Shown: one piece after another, positions 61,901 to 64,000 of the stretch
Layout: each line of letters begins with the position of its first letter
Numbering within the stretch: position 1 is the stretch's first letter
NCBI GenBank assembly: GCA_015698045.1
Contig: BLAL01000043.1
Coordinates: 1,426,001-1,490,000 of the forward strand
Direction: 5' to 3'
Origin: Rhizophagus clarus
Taxonomy: Eukaryota > Glomeromycota > Glomeromycetes > Glomerales > Glomeraceae
Length of the DNA stretch: 64,000 nucleotides
Position numbers and translations under genes: made by a program
Notes under the pieces: model-generated
What the model saw: the letters and a program-made list of their open reading frames with translations, nothing else
The model's database searches: none
Told to the model about the DNA's origin: nothing

Positions 61901-62525
61901 TGATGAAATTTTTATTAGTGATTTAGGATTAAGTCAACCCCTGAAATCTTCAAAGAAATATGATATTTATGGTGTTATTCCATTTATGGCACCTGAAGTT
62001 TTGAGGGGCAATCCATATACACCAGCTAGTGACATATATAGTTTTTCTATGATTATGTGGGAATTCACATCTGGAATTCCACCATTTAATGATAAAGCAC
62101 ATGATCTTCAACTCTGTTTAAGTATTTGTAAAGGTGAACGACCTGAAATTATTGAAAATACTCCACAATGTTATGTAGATTTGATGAAAAAATGTTGGAA
62201 TGAGGATCCATTAAAAAGACCATCTGCTGATGAGATAATATTTATTATTGAAAAATGGATTTTCCGTCCTTATAATGATGAATTCAGTGAAGACTTAAAA
62301 TGCAACATTATGGAATTTATAAATGCACCAATTGGAAATAATAATCTTCTTATTGAATCTCACCCACAAGCATGTTATACAAGTCGCTTACATGATTTTA
62401 CTAGTAGAAAAGTGAATGAAATTCTAGAAAGTGAATGTTTAGATTATATAGTTGATGATAAATCAAGTGAAAAATTTGATGAAATCGTAGAAAGTGAATG
62501 TTTGGAACATATAGTTGACATTTGA
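54705..62525 (+). CDS. 50-exon protein kinase gene with 46 microexons of 3, 6 and 1 nt
   Basis: Exon 1 (54705-54726) reads MGHSSSK, an N-myristoylation-type start. Exon 2 (54799-54825) reads VSSNTKGPK. Then come 44 exons of 3 nt from 54930-54932 to 61111-61113, a 6-nt exon (61002-61007) and a 1-nt exon (61207), each between AG and a GTAAGT-type donor. Exons 61285-61501 and 61581-62525 encode the kinase. The total is 1,350 nt, 449 residues, without a stop; the microexon part begins ALDDWFIDGIAQWWPRNG. The kinase has NKGGFGTIYSA, VALKCP, IHCDFHDGN (Arg of HRD replaced by Cys), SDLGLSQ, FMAPEVL, SDIYSF and RPSADEI, and a duplicated acidic tail (EILESECLDYIVD, EIVESECLEHIVD). The C-terminal two exons alone could start at the ATG at 61307 (379 residues). 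That part is solid; joining to the microexons is inference from splice signals and frame. Confidence 0.6.
55942..57627 (-). mobile_element. 5'-truncated LINE inserted in the microexon array
   Basis: A T run of about 28 nt (55942-55969, poly(A) on the minus strand) marks the 3' end. GCTCGTAAGTTATTTATTT flanks the element on both sides (55923-55941 and 57628-57646), a 19-bp target duplication. The 5' end is cut inside the open reading frame. The 3' UTR holds a GC-rich CGCGCGCGCC stretch near 56093. The flanking duplication copied one CTC microexon and its donor; only the left copy still follows an AG acceptor. Confidence 0.9.
56169..57627 (-). CDS. LINE ORF2 C-terminal part: RNase H domain and zinc finger
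   Basis: The minus-strand frame is open from the element's truncated 5' end (HDLKGTYTPSDLIQIYFNDN) to a stop at 56169-56171, about 485 residues. RNase H motifs are all present: AYTDGSLQ (Asp), STRAEIMAV (Glu), IHTDSQATID (Asp) and VKGHSGDYYNEQVDDYI (His and Asp). A CX2CX8HX4C zinc-binding cluster (CALCETDDETFDHVWLC) follows, as in LINE reverse-transcriptase C-termini. The endonuclease and reverse-transcriptase parts are missing, so this copy cannot move by itself. No internal stop is present, which suggests a recent insertion. It has no start codon of its own; the first ATG-like reading is inside the domain. Confidence 0.85.
61285..62525 (+). other. Kinase exons of the microexon gene
   Basis: The acceptor ATATATAG at 61277-61284 precedes FGRSENTMLNTFIQEKDLIW; the frame needs a phase-2 entry, which only the 1-nt exon at 61207 supplies. 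The next donor follows EFLNE at 61501, and the next acceptor TTTTTATAG ends at 61580, giving CDSHEKCLRSIRIIDLYGFT and the C-lobe. The domain is complete for a TKL-like kinase, but HRD is HCD and DFG is DLG. If transcripts start downstream of the array, ATG 61307 is the likely start. Confidence 0.8.
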
Positions 62526-62689
62526 CAATATAAAGTAATTGGGTATGTAATGTGTGTATATATGTACAGTATGTATAAAAGTAATTTTGCAAATTATTTA
62601 TATAAAATTAATTAATTTAATTAATTATTTACTAGTTATTGAAACTGATGAAAATTAATTTTTTTTTTAAGTGGTATATTTATTTTTAT

Positions 62690-62906
62690 TAGAATTATTT
62701 AAACACTGAGGCTAGAGTAGTAAATAATTTTACAAGTTTCTTAGTTTGTAATTTAAATAATTCTTTTTTTTTAACTTACCTAAGTATTAAATATATGTAC
62801 TGTATTTCTTTTATTATTTGGAATTGTTTAAACACTAAGGCTAGAGTAGTAAAATATTTTACAAATTTCTTAGTTTGTAATTTAAATAATTCTTTTATTT
62901 TGTAAC
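62690..62906. repeat. Two direct copies of about 90 bp, 128 bp apart
   Basis: AAACACTGAGGCTAGAGTAG at 62701 and AAACACTAAGGCTAGAGTAG at 62829 open two copies that continue through TTTCTTAGTTTGTAATTTAA. They lie in the 3' flank of the kinase gene and are non-coding. Confidence 0.8.
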
Positions 62907-64000
62907 TTATCCAATTAATAAATTAAATTATCAAGCTTATTTTTATTTATAATGTTATTAAAACTACAATATAGTATATGTATTTAAATTAAAAAAGCTT
63001 TGATATGATTACTTGATTAACTGAAGGTTGAAGCAATGTAAAAAAATAAATTAAAAGATTTTAAATAAATAATATAAATATATAAATTATTTTTAATAGC
63101 AAAAAAAATTGGTTAAGTTTTCAAGAATCAAGATCTAACATTAATTACATTATGCAATGTCTTTTCTGATAAATAAAATATTAATCATAAAAAAATTATA
63201 CAAAAATCATTAAATGATTTATACAAATTAATTTAAAACTATAAGATAAGATAGATTAGTACAGTAATAATATCAAAATATAATTGGTTTATTAATAAGA
63301 CTGTTCAATTTAAAGTTAAACTTATTACATTTCATAAATTATATAATAAGCAATCAAATTTTTTTATATTAGCATTTTAAGAAAGCTATAAATTATCAAA
63401 TTTTAAAATTAGGGATGGATCAATCTGGTCTGGTCCAGTTTTAAAAAAACTGGTCTTTCAGCCAGAACTGTTCACCTTGCAAAATTGAAATTAATAATTA
63501 AAAATTAACTACTTAAATATTATAACTAATAAATTTTTATTTATTTATTGAAGAGTAATTTGCGTAATTTATTTATATTTATTTATTTATTTATTTATTG
63601 TTATTAACCAACAAGTTTTAAAAACAAATTTTATAAACTAGAAAAAAAGAAATTAAACTAAATAAAAGAAAAAAATCTATTAACTATATTATGAAATTAA
63701 AAATACCCCTTCTCCAAAGAGACTAACGGCAGTTAACCAGTATTTTTATTATACAAGTTATGACCTTAGTATAACGATAACCCCAAGCTATTAAAGAGTT
63801 CCCTGAACTCTAGGTAAGGGAACGAAAGATCTTCACTACCATCATAAAACTGATTGATCTAAGGTTCTAAATAAAGATAGTTAGAGCCTAGAGAATAAAT
63901 GACCATTCTTTGATTATTATCATTTAGGCGCTTAAAAAAATATGGGTGAGGCAGACGTGAAAGTCTGGAGTAGCCAGTGCAGGTTAGAGGCGGTTGATCA
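62907..64000. other. Gene-free end of the window
   Basis: The AT-rich spacer changes at about 63700 to less AT-rich sequence (GAGTTCCCTGAACTCTAGGT and GGTGAGGCAGACGTGAAAGT), which may be the edge of a transposable element cut by the window. At 63418-63470 a TGGTCTGGTCCAGTT-AAACTGGTC cluster with GGTC words resembles hAT subterminal repeats. No gene is seen. Confidence 0.3.

Noticed and set aside
63418..63480. GGTCTGGTCCAGTT-rich patch as a hAT element
   Set aside because: Only one end-like cluster is visible and no matching opposite end or target duplication was found in the remaining sequence.

Overview
Organism. The window is AT-rich and intron-dense. It carries several families that I recognise as hugely expanded in arbuscular mycorrhizal fungi of the genus Rhizophagus: F-box/LRR proteins beginning MACSKIFSGDLPELINEII, BTB-BACK-TLDc proteins, and TKL-like kinases with the signature YGITQDPxTKNY. 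Introns are mostly 60-105 nt with GTAAGT-like donors, CTAAC-like branch sites and TAG acceptors. The genus call is inference from families, composition and introns; no search was run.

Layout. 215-10219 (+): a 22-exon kinase gene whose first 18 exons are tandem copies of a half kinase N-lobe, followed by one intact catalytic domain and duplicated tail exons. 10.6-12.9 kb (-): a decayed DDE-transposase-like gene. 12.9-18.5 kb: mostly gene-poor, with membrane-protein remnants (14.2-14.95 kb) and GC-richer tandem repeats (16.2-16.8 kb). 18.5-21.5 kb (-): a small two-exon gene and a nine-exon Cys-rich gene with an 82-bp minisatellite in an intron. 23.2-29.3 kb (+): two F-box paralogues with copied promoters, separated by a zinc-knuckle relic, a MITE and a kinase relic. 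29.5-30.7 kb (-): a truncated LINE-like insertion. 32.5-34.4 kb (-): an eight-EF-hand, probably tail-anchored protein. 38.5-40.2 kb (-): a BTB-TLDc gene with one frameshift. 40.6-42.3 kb (+): F-box 3. 43.0-45.5 kb (+): an intact six-exon kinase. 47.2-48.9 kb (+): an F-box pseudogene. 50.5-53.7 kb (+): an unresolved small-exon locus interrupted by a hAT-like element.

Most notable locus. 54705-62525 reads as one 50-exon gene. It has a 5' exon with an N-myristoylation-type start (MGHSSSK) and a second short exon. Then come 44 exons of exactly 3 nt, one of 6 nt and one of 1 nt, each between a consensus AG acceptor and a GTAAGT-type donor in about 100-nt tandem intron repeats. Two kinase exons finish the gene. 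Taken together all pieces stay in frame (1,350 nt, 449 aa) without a stop. A 5'-truncated LINE has landed in one of the introns and duplicated 19 bp that include a microexon and its donor.

Common theme. Three loci (the kinase exon array, the Cys-rich gene and the microexon kinase), plus the EF-hand gene, have grown by tandem duplication of intron-exon units that mostly keep splice phase. Exon number could therefore change without breaking the frame. All splice models here are read from sequence only and need transcript evidence.
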